Source: Silvibacterium sp.
Lineage (GTDB): Bacteria > Acidobacteriota > Terriglobia > Terriglobales > Acidobacteriaceae
Direction of reading: 5' to 3'
NCBI GenBank assembly: GCA_030037215.1
Contig: JASHRS010000139.1
Location: 1-39,197, forward strand
Length of the DNA stretch: 39,197 nucleotides
A program made the position numbers and the translations under genes. Under the pieces are notes generated by a model. The model made no database searches. It was not told the origin of the DNA and was given only the letters and a program-made list of their open reading frames with translations. This document shows positions 18,873-27,069 of the stretch, in pieces (position 1 is the stretch's first letter; every line of letters starts with the position of its first letter).

Positions 18873-19928
18873 ATGATCCAGCTTTGCCGCCACATCTTCA
18901 ACGACAACCGCCGATGCAAGGCCCCCGCCGTCACCAACACTGAGTTCTGCCGCCACCACCAGCAGGTCAAAACCATCCTCGACAAGATCCGCCCCTCCGC
19001 CGAAAACTACGGCGTCTACAAGCCGCTGCCCTTCGTCTTCCCCGAGGACCGCGCCTCCATCCAGACCAATCTCTTCCTCGTCCTGCAGGCCTTCAACCAG
19101 CGCAAAATCGACACCCGCACTGCCAACTCCATGACCTACAACCTCCAGGTCTCGATGACCAACCTCGGCAAGAACCCGCTCCTCGATTCCAGCGCCGAAG
19201 ACACCGTCCAGCGCGTCATCCTCACGCCCGACGGAGACGAAATCGCACCACCGCGCGAAGCCCTCGAAAAAGGCGAAACTCTCGCCCACGGCCCCACGTG
19301 CCCCTGCCGCAAATGCGCCGAGCAATACCGCAACGCCCCACCCGAACTCCACCATCACGACTGCCAGTGCGGCCTCTGCGAACACACGGATCAGCCTGGG
19401 TGCCCCATCCTTGGCGCGCCTTCTGCGTCAAGGGTGGGTGAGCAGGAACCCTCTGTGCTCTCTGTGTCATCTGTGGTGAATTCTGAGCAGGACCTCTCTG
19501 TGCTCTCTGCGTCTTCTGTTGTGAATTTCGAAGCGAACACGTCTAAAACCGCGACTGCTACCCGCCTCTGTAACTGCGAACCCGCACCACACATGACCGA
19601 AGAAGATGCTGACGAAGAAAACGACTCACTCTACGACTACGAATCCGTCCGGCAAATCTACTGGGCGCGACAGGCCGCCATGGAAGCCGGACAGGAACCG
19701 CCGCCCTGGCCCTCCGACGCCGCAAAAAAACCCGAGCCAGATACACCCAAACCCGAGCCTTACCACGTCCGCCGATACAACGAAATCATGGAGCAGGTGG
19801 AAAAGAACAAAAAGATCGCCGAAGAAATCTGGCGCCGCCGCTTCCCCGATCAAGCCGCCAAACAAAACGCAGAAAATACCGCTGGTTGCGCCACGGGCGG
19901 GTGCCCCGCTCAAGCTTCTGTTGCTTGA
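18873..19928 (+). CDS. Cys/His-rich hypothetical protein with N-terminal zinc-finger-like motif and repeat-derived internal segment
   Basis: N-terminal LCRHIFNDNRRCKAPAVTNTEFCRHHQQ; internal CPCRKC...HHHDCQCGLCEH. ATG 18873 preceded by ggggagggggg. Confidence 0.75.
   Translation: MIQLCRHIFNDNRRCKAPAVTNTEFCRHHQQVKTILDKIRPSAENYGVYKPLPFVFPEDRASIQTNLFLVLQAFNQRKIDTRTANSMTYNLQVSMTNLGKNPLLDSSAEDTVQRVILTPDGDEIAPPREALEKGETLAHGPTCPCRKCAEQYRNAPPELHHHDCQCGLCEHTDQPGCPILGAPSASRVGEQEPSVLSVSSVVNSEQDLSVLSASSVVNFEANTSKTATATRLCNCEPAPHMTEEDADEENDSLYDYESVRQIYWARQAAMEAGQEPPPWPSDAAKKPEPDTPKPEPYHVRRYNEIMEQVEKNKKIAEEIWRRRFPDQAAKQNAENTAGCATGGCPAQASVA
19404..19438. repeat. REP-like hairpin inside the CDS (15-bp stem, 5-nt loop)
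   Basis: CCCATCCTTGGCGCG / TGCGTCAAGGGTGGG pair over 15 positions with three G-U wobbles. Preceded by GGGTGCCCC. Confidence 0.65.
19440..19529. repeat. two tandem 45-bp repeat units, in frame (15 aa each)
   Basis: 19440-19484 gagcaggaaccctctgtgctctctgtgtcatctgtggtgaattct; 19485-19529 gagcaggacctctctgtgctctctgcgtcttctgttgtgaatttc. Encodes EQEPSVLSVSSVVNS / EQDLSVLSASSVVNF. Confidence 0.9.
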
Positions 19929-19939
19929 GTAAGGGGCAC
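19901..19939. repeat. REP-like hairpin GTGCCCC-g-CTCAAGC-ttctgtt-GCTTGAG-taa-GGGGCAC overlapping the stop codon
   Basis: Two 7-bp perfect helices with a small internal loop; stop codon TGA at 19926-19928 lies in the 3' arm. Confidence 0.75.
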
Positions 19940-19968
19940 TCCGAATAAAATGCCATTAGGAACCCCCA

Positions 19969-20991
19969 ATGAAAAAAATCGGCGTCCTCTTTGGCCTGGA
20001 GAACACCTTTCCGGGAGCACTGGTCGAGCGCATCAACTCGAAGAACATCGACGGCATCGCCGCCGAGTTCGTCCAGCTCGGAGCCGTCGCCTTTGACAAG
20101 CCGCCCGCCTACGCCGTCATCATCGACCGCATCTCGCACGACGTCCCGTTCTACCGCGCCTTTCTCAAGCACGCCGCGCTCTCGGGAACGGCCATCATCA
20201 ACAACCCCTTCTGGTGGTCGGCCGACGACAAATTCTTCAACTACTCGCTCGCCGCAAAGCTCGGAGTCGCCGTCCCGCGCACCGTTATGCTCCCGCACAA
20301 GAGCCCGCCCAACGGAGCCACCGACCGCACCATGCGCAACCTCGAGTACCCGCTCAACTGGGACGCGGTTTTCGCCTACATCGGCTTTCCCGCATTTCTC
20401 AAACCCATCGACGGAGGCGGCTGGCGCGACGTGCATCACGTCCACAACCGCGACGACTTCTTCCGCGCCTACGACCAGAGCCGCGATCTCTGCATGGTCC
20501 TGCAGCGTGCCGTCAATTTCACCGAATACTTCCGCTGTTTCGTTGTCGGCCAGGAAAAAGTCCGCATCATCACCTACGATCCGCGCCGCCCGCACCACGA
20601 ACGTTATCGCCTCGACGCGCCGCCAACCAACCGTCGTCTGCTCAAACGCCTGCGCGCCGACGCGATCACCCTTTGCAGCGCACTCGGATACGACTTCAAC
20701 ACCGTCGAATTCGCCGTCCAGAAGGGCGTTCCTTATGCCATCGACTTCATGAACCCAGCGCCTGATGCCGATCTGCGCACTATCGGCGCCGAAAACTTCG
20801 AGTGGGTCGTCGAAGCCGTGGCCAATCTGGCAATCAAAAAGGCGCGAACCTCACAGACACCCGTCCTCGAAAGCACCGCATTGCTGCAAGGCCGGAAAAA
20901 ATCAGTCTCTGCACGCAAACCCGCAACAACAGGCCAAAAAGAAAAGGTAAAGAAGGCACCGAAGATCGAAGAAGCGCTGTCACATACTTGA
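19969..20991 (+). CDS. ATP-grasp domain protein (glutathione synthetase/RimK-like fold)
   Basis: GFPAFLKPIDGGGWRDVHHVHNRDDFFRAYDQ (ATP-grasp core Lys/Gly loop), VLQRAVNFTEYFRCFVVGQ, NTVEFAVQKGVPYAIDFMNPAPD. Lys-rich C-terminal tail. Confidence 0.8.
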   Translation: MKKIGVLFGLENTFPGALVERINSKNIDGIAAEFVQLGAVAFDKPPAYAVIIDRISHDVPFYRAFLKHAALSGTAIINNPFWWSADDKFFNYSLAAKLGVAVPRTVMLPHKSPPNGATDRTMRNLEYPLNWDAVFAYIGFPAFLKPIDGGGWRDVHHVHNRDDFFRAYDQSRDLCMVLQRAVNFTEYFRCFVVGQEKVRIITYDPRRPHHERYRLDAPPTNRRLLKRLRADAITLCSALGYDFNTVEFAVQKGVPYAIDFMNPAPDADLRTIGAENFEWVVEAVANLAIKKARTSQTPVLESTALLQGRKKSVSARKPATTGQKEKVKKAPKIEEALSHT

Positions 20992-21002
20992 ATCTTGAAG
21001 AG

Positions 21003-22187
21003 ATGAAGAAAATCCTGCCACCAAATCATTCCCGCGACCATCGGGAGCAGTCACGCCAAGCCCATTCCCTGGACGGCAAGTCCCCATCGTTCACCATTGG
21101 AATTGAAGAGGAATACCAGACTGTCGACCCGGTCACGCGCGACCTGCGTTCGCATCTCGGAACCGGAATGCTGGCCGAAGCGCGCCTGCGTCTCGAAGAC
21201 CGCGTCAAGATGGAGATGCACCAGTCCGTCGTCGAGGCCCGCACGCGCGTTTGCAAGAACATTCAGGAAGCTCGCGAAGATCTCTACGATCTGCGCCGCC
21301 AGATGATTCAGCTCGCGCAGTCTCACGGCCTGGTGCTCGTCGCCGGAGGCACGCATCCCTTCGCCGACTGGTCGTCGCAGCAGATATCCCCCGACCCGCA
21401 CTACGCCCGGGTCGTCGAAGACCTGCAGCTCGTCGCCCGCGCCAACCTCATCTTCGGCCTGCACGTTCACATAGGAGTCGAAGACCGCGAAACTGCCGTC
21501 CGCATCATGAACGCGATGCGTTATTTCCTGCCGCACCTGCTGGCGCTCTCTGCTAACTCGCCCTTCTGGCGCGGCATGAACAGCGGCTTCAAGAGCTACC
21601 GCTCCAAAGTTTTCGAGAAAGTCCCGCGCACCGGAATCCCTGACAGCTTCGCCGGCTACGCCGACTTCGAAGCCTTCGTCGACCTGCTCGTCCGTACCCA
21701 CTGCCTCGAAAACGCCAGGCAGATCTGGTGGGACATCCGGCTGCATCCGTACTTCAACACCATCGAAGTCCGCATCTGCGATATCCCACTGCGCGCTGAA
21801 GAAACGCTGGCCATCGCTGCGCTCATCCAGGCCACGGCACTGCAGATGTATCTGCTGCACGAGCGCAACCAGGACTGGCGGCAGTACTCGCGCGCCCTCA
21901 TCATGGAAAACAAATGGCGTGCCGAGCGCTACGGGCTCGACGGAAAGCTCATCGACTTTGGCAAACAGCTCGAAGTCGACGAGCGCAAACTGATCGCCGA
22001 ATATCTGGAGTTCGTCGACGAAGCCGTGAATAGGCTGGACAGCCGTGAAGCCATCAGCGCAATCACCAAGATTATTGAGACCGGAACCGGCGCCGACCGC
22101 CAGCTAAAGAAACACGAAGAGACTGGCGACCTCAAGGCAGTCGTCGATTTCATGGCAGAAGAGACCCGCCACGGTCTCTTCTGCTGA
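21003..22187 (+). CDS. carboxylate-amine ligase, GCS2/YbdK family
   Basis: FTIGIEEEYQTVDPVTRDLRSHLG, VAGGTHPFADWSSQQISPDPHYARVVEDLQLVARANLIFGLHVHIGVED, WWDIRLHPYFNTIEVRICDIPL. Internal ATG 21003 preceded by gaagag; ORF extends upstream to 20802. Confidence 0.9.
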   Translation: MKKILPPNHSRDHREQSRQAHSLDGKSPSFTIGIEEEYQTVDPVTRDLRSHLGTGMLAEARLRLEDRVKMEMHQSVVEARTRVCKNIQEAREDLYDLRRQMIQLAQSHGLVLVAGGTHPFADWSSQQISPDPHYARVVEDLQLVARANLIFGLHVHIGVEDRETAVRIMNAMRYFLPHLLALSANSPFWRGMNSGFKSYRSKVFEKVPRTGIPDSFAGYADFEAFVDLLVRTHCLENARQIWWDIRLHPYFNTIEVRICDIPLRAEETLAIAALIQATALQMYLLHERNQDWRQYSRALIMENKWRAERYGLDGKLIDFGKQLEVDERKLIAEYLEFVDEAVNRLDSREAISAITKIIETGTGADRQLKKHEETGDLKAVVDFMAEETRHGLFC

Positions 22188-22188
22188 A

Positions 22189-25100
22189 CTAATAAGCTGA
22201 GATCGCTTCTTGCGTCTTCGGTTTCTTCTTCCGCGAGAACCGGCTGAGAAGCGTTTGCAGAATCACATACAGCGCCGGAATGAAGAACAGGTTCAGGATG
22301 GTCGAAACCAGCATGCCGCCGACGATCGTCGTTCCCACCGACCTGCGTCCCAGCGCTCCCGCACCAGTCGCAAGATAGAGCGGCATCACGCCGAGAATAA
22401 ACGCAAACGAGGTCATGAGAATGGGCCGCAGACGAAGCTCTGCCGCCTCGATTGCCGCGTCGACAATCGACTTGCCGCGCTCTCGAATCTGCTCGGCAAA
22501 TTCGACAATAAGAATCGAGTTTTTCGCCGAAAGTCCAATCAGCATCACCAGCCCGATCTGGCAATAGACGTCGTTGGCCATGCCACGCATGGTCACTGCG
22601 CCCAGCGCGCCAAGCACGGCCATCGGCACGGCCAGCAGAATGATGAAGGGCAGCGCAAAGCTCTCGTACTGTGCCGAAAGAGTGAGATAAACGACCAGAA
22701 TTCCGAGCCCGAAGATCAGGATGGCTTTGCCGCTCGACTCAATTTCTTCAAGCGACAACCCAGTCCAGGAAGACTCCATGCCCTGCATCATGAATTTCTT
22801 TGCAAGGTTCTGCATCGCGGCCAAACCAACACTTGAGCTGTAGCCCGGTGCGGCTGATCCGTCAATTTCTGCCGACCTGAACAGGTTGTAGTGGTAAATC
22901 ACCTGCGGCCCAGACGACTGCTGAATGGTGACAAGATTGTCGAGCGAAATCATCTGCCCGGAATCCGACCTCACATAGAACTCGCGCAGGTCGCTCGGCG
23001 TCATGCGCGACGACTGGTCCGCCTGCACATATACGCGATACGAACGGTTATTGAAGTCGAAGTCGTTCACATATTGCGACCCCATAAAGACCCCTAATGC
23101 CGAGCTGATCTGATTGAGCGAAACGTTCATCGCTTTCGCCTTCTCGCGGTCAATCGACACCAGTAACTGCGGATCGTTCGACGTGTAGCTTGTATAAAGA
23201 CCGGTCAGGCGTTTGTCTTGCCGGCTCGCGCCCACGATCTCATGTGCCACGCGGTCCAGATCGGCGAGCGTGTTGCGCCCGGTATCCTGCAACTCGAACT
23301 GAAAACCTCCGAACGCTCCGATACCTTGAATCGCCGGCGGGGGGAACATCGCCACCAGGCCGCCAGGCACGGCAAGCAGCCGAGGGGCGAGTTTTTGCAG
23401 AATAGCATCAGCCGAATGCCCCGGGCCTTCCTTGGTGCGTATCTCGACCGCCTTCAGCGGAACAAAGATCAGCCCGTAATTCGACGAGCTGCCGCCGCTC
23501 AGGCTGAATCCCATTACCGCAAACGTGCCGTAAACATCTTTGTTCTGGTTGATGATATCCACTGCCCGTTGCGCCACCTGGCTTGTGTAACTCAGAGAAG
23601 CGCCCGGCGGCGCCTGCACAATGCATAGCAGATAGTTCTGATCTTCATCAGGGACAAACGCGGTCGGAACGTGCGTATACAGGTACACCGTTGCCGTCAG
23701 TCCGCCGATAAACACCAGCAGCACCAAATAGCGGAACCGCAACATCTGATGCGTAACTCGGCCATAAATCTGCGTCGTCTTGTGGATGGCGCGGTCGATC
23801 AGCCCAAACAGCCCATGCTTGATGGTCTCGCCGCGCAGGAACAGCGCCGCCAGTGCTGGAGAAAGCGTCAATGCATTGAAGGCCGAGATTGCGATGGCAA
23901 ACGCAATCGTCAAAGCAAATTGCCGGTAGAGAATGCCCGTCGTTCCCGGGAAGAACGACACCGGTACGAACACCGAGATCAGCACCAGCGAAGTCGCAAC
24001 CACGGCGCTCGTCACTTCCGACATCGCAACCGACGTCGCCGTGTGCGGGTCCGAGTGCTCTGCGCTGATATGTCTTTGCACGTTCTCGATCACGACAATC
24101 GCATCATCGACCACGAGTCCGGTCGCCAGCGTAATGCCGAACATCGTGAGTGAATTAATCGAGAAACCGAAAATCTTGATGAAAGCGAAGGTGCCTATCA
24201 AAGAGACTGGAATCGTGATCGCCGGAATGATCGTCGCGCGCCAGTCGAGCAGAAACAGGAAGATGACAATAATCACGATGACGATGGCTTCGCCCAGTGT
24301 CTGCACCACCTCGCGGATTGAATCGCCGACCACTGTCGTTGTGTCAAAAGGAATCACATACTCAAGATCAGGCGGGAAACTCTTTGAAAGCCGGTCAAGT
24401 TCCGCCTTCGCGTCGCGGTCCACTTGCAGCGCATTGGCGTTGCTCAACTGCTGCACGCCAATGCCGATCGCATCCTGGCCGTCGTAGCGCAGATCGGTAG
24501 AGTACGTTTCGGCTCCAAGCTCCGCCCGGCCAACATCTTTAAGCTGAACAATGCCGGCCGATGTGTTCTTGAGGATGATGTTGTCGAACTGTTGCGGATC
24601 AGACAAACGCCCGACCACGCGAATCGGTATCTGGTATGCCTGGTTCAGATCAGCCGGTGGCTGCCCGACCTGCCCCGCCGGAATCTCGACGTTCTGCTCC
24701 TGCAGGGCGTTGACTACATCCGCCGCCGTCAGGCCCCGCGCAGCCAGCTTTGTCGGATCGAGCCAGATGCGCATCGCATATTTGCGCTCGCCGAAGATGA
24801 TCACATCGCCGACGCCCTTGATGCGCTTGAGTGCGTCCTTCACATACACGTCGACATAGTTGCTGATGAAGTAGTCCGAATAGCTGTTGTGCGGGGAAAT
24901 AAACGCAGCGGCAAAGACAAAGTTCGAATTCGCCTTGGTGATCGTGATGCCTGTGTTGTTTACCGCCTGCGGCAGACGACCCTGCGCCGATGCAACGCGG
25001 TTCTGCACGTCTACTGCTGCAATGTTCAGATCGTAGCCCGTCTGGAACGTCGTCGTGATTGCACTGGTGCCGTCGTTCGAGCTGGTCGACGAGATGTAAC

Positions 25101-25326
25101 GCATCCCCTCAACGCCGTTGATCTGCTCTTCCAGCGGAATGGTCACCGCCGATTCCACCACCTGCGAGTTCGCGCCGACGTAGTTGCTGGTTACGGTAAC
25201 CTGCGGCGGAGCCAGCGTCGGATACAGCGAAATCGGCAGCGTGGGAATCACGACCGCGCCTGCAAGCACGATCAGCAGCGCGCAAACAGTTGCGAATACC
25301 GGCCGGTGAATAAAAAAGTCAACCAA
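22189..25326 (-). CDS. RND efflux transporter permease (AcrB/MexB-type, HAE1)
   Basis: 1045 aa; FFIHRPVFATVCALLIVLAGAVVIPTLPISLYPTLAPPQVTVTSNYVGANSQVVESAVTIPLEEQINGVEGMRYISSTSSNDG; GLVVDDAIVVIENVQRH. TTG start. Confidence 0.96.
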   Translation of the reverse strand: MVDFFIHRPVFATVCALLIVLAGAVVIPTLPISLYPTLAPPQVTVTSNYVGANSQVVESAVTIPLEEQINGVEGMRYISSTSSNDGTSAITTTFQTGYDLNIAAVDVQNRVASAQGRLPQAVNNTGITITKANSNFVFAAAFISPHNSYSDYFISNYVDVYVKDALKRIKGVGDVIIFGERKYAMRIWLDPTKLAARGLTAADVVNALQEQNVEIPAGQVGQPPADLNQAYQIPIRVVGRLSDPQQFDNIILKNTSAGIVQLKDVGRAELGAETYSTDLRYDGQDAIGIGVQQLSNANALQVDRDAKAELDRLSKSFPPDLEYVIPFDTTTVVGDSIREVVQTLGEAIVIVIIVIFLFLLDWRATIIPAITIPVSLIGTFAFIKIFGFSINSLTMFGITLATGLVVDDAIVVIENVQRHISAEHSDPHTATSVAMSEVTSAVVATSLVLISVFVPVSFFPGTTGILYRQFALTIAFAIAISAFNALTLSPALAALFLRGETIKHGLFGLIDRAIHKTTQIYGRVTHQMLRFRYLVLLVFIGGLTATVYLYTHVPTAFVPDEDQNYLLCIVQAPPGASLSYTSQVAQRAVDIINQNKDVYGTFAVMGFSLSGGSSSNYGLIFVPLKAVEIRTKEGPGHSADAILQKLAPRLLAVPGGLVAMFPPPAIQGIGAFGGFQFELQDTGRNTLADLDRVAHEIVGASRQDKRLTGLYTSYTSNDPQLLVSIDREKAKAMNVSLNQISSALGVFMGSQYVNDFDFNNRSYRVYVQADQSSRMTPSDLREFYVRSDSGQMISLDNLVTIQQSSGPQVIYHYNLFRSAEIDGSAAPGYSSSVGLAAMQNLAKKFMMQGMESSWTGLSLEEIESSGKAILIFGLGILVVYLTLSAQYESFALPFIILLAVPMAVLGALGAVTMRGMANDVYCQIGLVMLIGLSAKNSILIVEFAEQIRERGKSIVDAAIEAAELRLRPILMTSFAFILGVMPLYLATGAGALGRRSVGTTIVGGMLVSTILNLFFIPALYVILQTLLSRFSRKKKPKTQEAISAY

Positions 25327-25385
25327 GAGGAACCTGCCTGTCTTTTATTAATCCTGACTTTGGTTTTCCCGTCGCCGCTGCAGCA

Positions 25386-26471
25386 CTAGCCCAGAGGCTG
25401 CACCGGCATCTTGTCCACAAGGAACTGCGTTCCGGAAACGATCACCTTCTCGCCGTTCTGCAGCCCGTCGAGCACAGCGTAGTTGTTACCGATCGTATCG
25501 CCGAGCTTCACAGCAACTTGATGCGCAAAGTAATGACCGCCCTGGTCCTGCGCAACATAGACGAACGCCTGGCCTCCCAACCGCGTGACCGCAAGCACAG
25601 GGATGACGGGCAGCGGCGTGCTGGTCCAGATGATGCGTGCCTTCACCAGTTGCGCAGTGCGCAGGATAGCCTGCTCTGAATGCACAGGAGCCTTTACCAG
25701 AATGCCCTGTAGTCCGTTATCAACCTGGGGAGAAATGAAGTCGATTGCCGTATTCTCAATCGACTGCTCGTTGTTATCGAGAATCTCCACCGGAAGCCCC
25801 ATACGAATTTCTGTGGCCTTTTCGGCCGGAACATATATATATGCTTCCAGGTCGCGGTTTTCATCAACAGTCGTGAGCATCGTCGACCCGGACACGTAAT
25901 CGCCAACATGCACAGGAATGTCCCCGACGATCCCATCAAACGGAGCGCGGATCTGGTAGTAACCCAGTTGTTTCTGCTGCGTTACCAGTGAAGCCTCTGC
26001 GGCATCGTAATTGGCTTTCGAGCTGGCATAGGCCTGTTCGGCCTGGTCGAGCGAATCGCGGCTGGTCACGCCCGCCGTAAACAGCTTGCGCTGGCGTTCA
26101 ATCTCCGTCTGGTTATATTTATAGACGGCCAGCATCTGCTGAACCGTCGCGGCCTGCGACGCCACCGTCGCTTCCTGCTTGGCCGGATCTATCTGCATCA
26201 GCAGTTGGTCCGCTCTTACATGATCGCCGGAATGTATCAGGATCGCCGTAAGATTGCCGTCGACCTGAGGATTCAGCGTCGCTGAACGACGCGACTTGAT
26301 CGTCGCCACATATTCGTCCGAGCGGGGAACAGGCGTAGAAGAAACAGTGAGGGTTTGTACCGGCAGCGCCTGGAAAGCCGGAGCCGCTGCAGGCGCCGCT
26401 GTCTTGCAGGCGACGGGCGCCAGGCAAAGCAGCAGTGTCAGGGACGCGAGGGAAATGCGTGACGGTCTCAT
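25386..26471 (-). CDS. RND efflux periplasmic adaptor (MFP) lipoprotein
   Basis: Lipobox-like LCLAPVACKT; VDGNLTAILIHSGDHVRADQLLMQIDP; IRAPFDGIVGDIPVHVGDYVSGSTMLTTVDE. ATG at 26471 (TTG at 26474 also possible). Confidence 0.94.
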   Translation of the reverse strand: MRPSRISLASLTLLLCLAPVACKTAAPAAAPAFQALPVQTLTVSSTPVPRSDEYVATIKSRRSATLNPQVDGNLTAILIHSGDHVRADQLLMQIDPAKQEATVASQAATVQQMLAVYKYNQTEIERQRKLFTAGVTSRDSLDQAEQAYASSKANYDAAEASLVTQQKQLGYYQIRAPFDGIVGDIPVHVGDYVSGSTMLTTVDENRDLEAYIYVPAEKATEIRMGLPVEILDNNEQSIENTAIDFISPQVDNGLQGILVKAPVHSEQAILRTAQLVKARIIWTSTPLPVIPVLAVTRLGGQAFVYVAQDQGGHYFAHQVAVKLGDTIGNNYAVLDGLQNGEKVIVSGTQFLVDKMPVQPLG

Positions 26472-26910
26472 CAAGGGTAAATCCTCATTTGTTCATCCCG
26501 GTCGTCGCCAGGTTCTGGTTGCTATCGAAAATAGCTTGCGCGACAGTGTTGAGATATGGATTCAGTGGCAGCGCGAACGCTTCACGAAATCTTTCGCATT
26601 ACATCGTAAATTTTGCAATGCAAACGATCATCCGGAATTCTCTTGCGCACGAAACGCTGGACGAGAGTACGAATGGAGCAGGAAGCTGGTTCTGAAGTAA
26701 GCTTGGCCTCGCCAATACGTCTGGAAGCGTGGCTAACTGTGCGTTTCCGGACACTTCAATCCCTTCCAGCTGCGTCGATTTTCGCAACCATTCGTCTACC
26801 GACGCTGAGATCTCACTCTATCCTCTATTTTGACACCAGCAACTCGAATTGGTAGATTCGAAATGGCTCTTCTTTGCCAGGTGCGTGTGTCGATTTCCGC
26901 TACGGCCTGC

Positions 26911-26988
26911 GTCCCCGTCGTCTAGCCCGGCCTAGGACACCGCCCTTTCACGGCGATAACACGGGTTCAAATCCCGTCGGGGACGCCA
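26911..26988 (+). tRNA. tRNA-Glu (anticodon TTC), CCA encoded
   Basis: Acceptor GTCCCCG/CGGGGAC, T-arm ACGGG-TTCAAAT-CCCGT, anticodon loop CTTTCAC, discriminator G followed by CCA. Confidence 0.95.
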
Positions 26989-27069
26989 AATTAAATCAAT
27001 AGTTTGTCGGCGGAAGCCAGGTCTGATTTTTCTGGTCACGATAGAACACGAACTAAAGCCCATTATCGG

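Noticed and set aside
19440-19529. CRISPR array
   Set aside because: Only two directly adjacent units with no spacers, inside a coding frame.
18873-19928. Reading the repeat-containing gene as a frameshifted pseudogene
   Set aside because: The frame stays open through both repeats and ends in a normal stop, with the Cys clusters and C-terminal region intact.
24424-25389. 321-aa + strand ORF opposite the RND permease
   Set aside because: Arg/His-rich antisense frame over a confidently identified RND gene.
26613-26855. 80-aa ORF between the RND adaptor and tRNA-Glu
   Set aside because: Short, no RBS, no family resemblance; region better explained as promoter/intergenic DNA.
26989-27069. Possible integration (att) site 3' of the tRNA gene
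   Set aside because: No integrase and no visible duplicate of the tRNA 3' end in the window; flanking genes look chromosomal.
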